30,529 nt of DNA, taken from IMG/VR virus record IMGVR_UViG_3300009418_000073, positions 1-30,529 of that record; one strand, given 5' to 3'. Shown one piece after another: positions 30,389-30,529 of the stretch. The stretch is from a virus. A model generated the notes under the pieces. It did no database searches, was not told the origin of the DNA, and worked only from the letters and a program-made list of their open reading frames with translations. Made by a program: the position numbers and the translations under genes. The number at the start of each line of letters is the position of its first letter. The first letter of the stretch is position 1.

Positions 30389-30529
30389 ATGAGTACAAGT
30401 TTTGCTAATGACTTAGTTGAATCGGTAACGATTTGCAACGGCTCTGGTAACATCGGTGATGCTACGGCAATTGATTTCCGTGGTTTTCGCTATGGGTATA
30501 TTTACATGCCTAGTAGCACTAGTGTCGGA
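30389..30529 (+). CDS. Partial structural-module ORF cut by the window end
   Basis: ATG at 30389 follows AAGGTGAATT. The 47 visible residues begin MSTSFANDLVESVTICNGSG, then GNIGDATAIDFRGFRYGYIYMP. The beta-like, Gly/Ser-rich start would fit a tail or connector protein; no further call is possible because the frame runs off the edge. Confidence 0.6.
   Translation, partial: MSTSFANDLVESVTICNGSGNIGDATAIDFRGFRYGYIYMPSSTSVG

Noticed and set aside
1-30529. tRNA or rRNA genes
   Set aside because: No cloverleaf with a T-loop GGTTCRA core and matching acceptor stem was found by eye, and no rRNA-like sequence; a covariance search would be needed to be certain.

Overview
The window is part of the genome of a tailed double-stranded DNA phage (Caudoviricetes). 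It holds a terminase large subunit, portal, candidate scaffold, HK97-type capsid protein and connector in standard head-gene order, plus a phage replication/recombination block. Genes are tightly packed, with many ATGA and TAATG start/stop overlaps. No host gene, rRNA, tRNA or CRISPR array was seen. The host cannot be fixed from sequence; several small hypothetical genes resemble ones I associate with phages of aquatic bacteria, but that is only an impression. The tail module is not in the window and probably lies beyond one or both ends.

Layout. (1) 1-8009, plus strand: a giant helical protein likely to be a virion/ejection component, a secreted trypsin-like protease, small proteins, a membrane-anchored protein, an SNase-type nuclease, a holin-like protein, an alpha/beta hydrolase, a HExxH metallopeptidase, a metallophosphoesterase and a hypothetical protein. 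The middle of this run could be a lysis or late accessory block. (2) 15443-7918, minus strand: three small early-type genes and a serine recombinase, then a hairpin-rich gap with a terminator; then a Cas4/RecB-like nuclease, a Sak4-type ATPase and a possible ssDNA-binding protein (a recombination module), then a terminator; then a zinc-finger protein, a small ORF, a primase-helicase fusion and a PD-(D/E)XK resolvase-like nuclease. The two strands converge and overlap near 7918-8009. (3) 15444-18963, plus strand: a compositionally distinct block very rich in CGGCCG, holding a small basic protein, a cysteine-rich gp88-like protein, a small charged protein and a DUF932-like protein. It has two textbook terminators, three copies of a 19-bp element, and a heavily structured non-coding stretch. 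(4) 19084-30529, plus strand: small phage genes, then the head module (possible small terminase, large terminase, portal, scaffold-like, major capsid, decoration-like, terminator, adaptor/connector), ending in a gene cut by the window edge.

How the parts fit. Replication would be started by the AEP-type primase fused to a DnaB/RecA-type helicase. Recombination would use the nuclease, Sak4 annealing ATPase and putative SSB, with the small PD-(D/E)XK enzyme resolving junctions. The serine recombinase suggests integration or resolution ability. Head assembly follows the usual terminase-portal-scaffold-capsid order. The most unusual points are: a Cas4/RecB-like nuclease whose normally N-terminal motif block sits at its C terminus, which looks like a circular permutation; a repeated 19-bp element punctuating the GC-rich block; the structured non-coding region at 18.45-18.82 kb; and a beta-type domain present twice, once fused to the head-tail adaptor.
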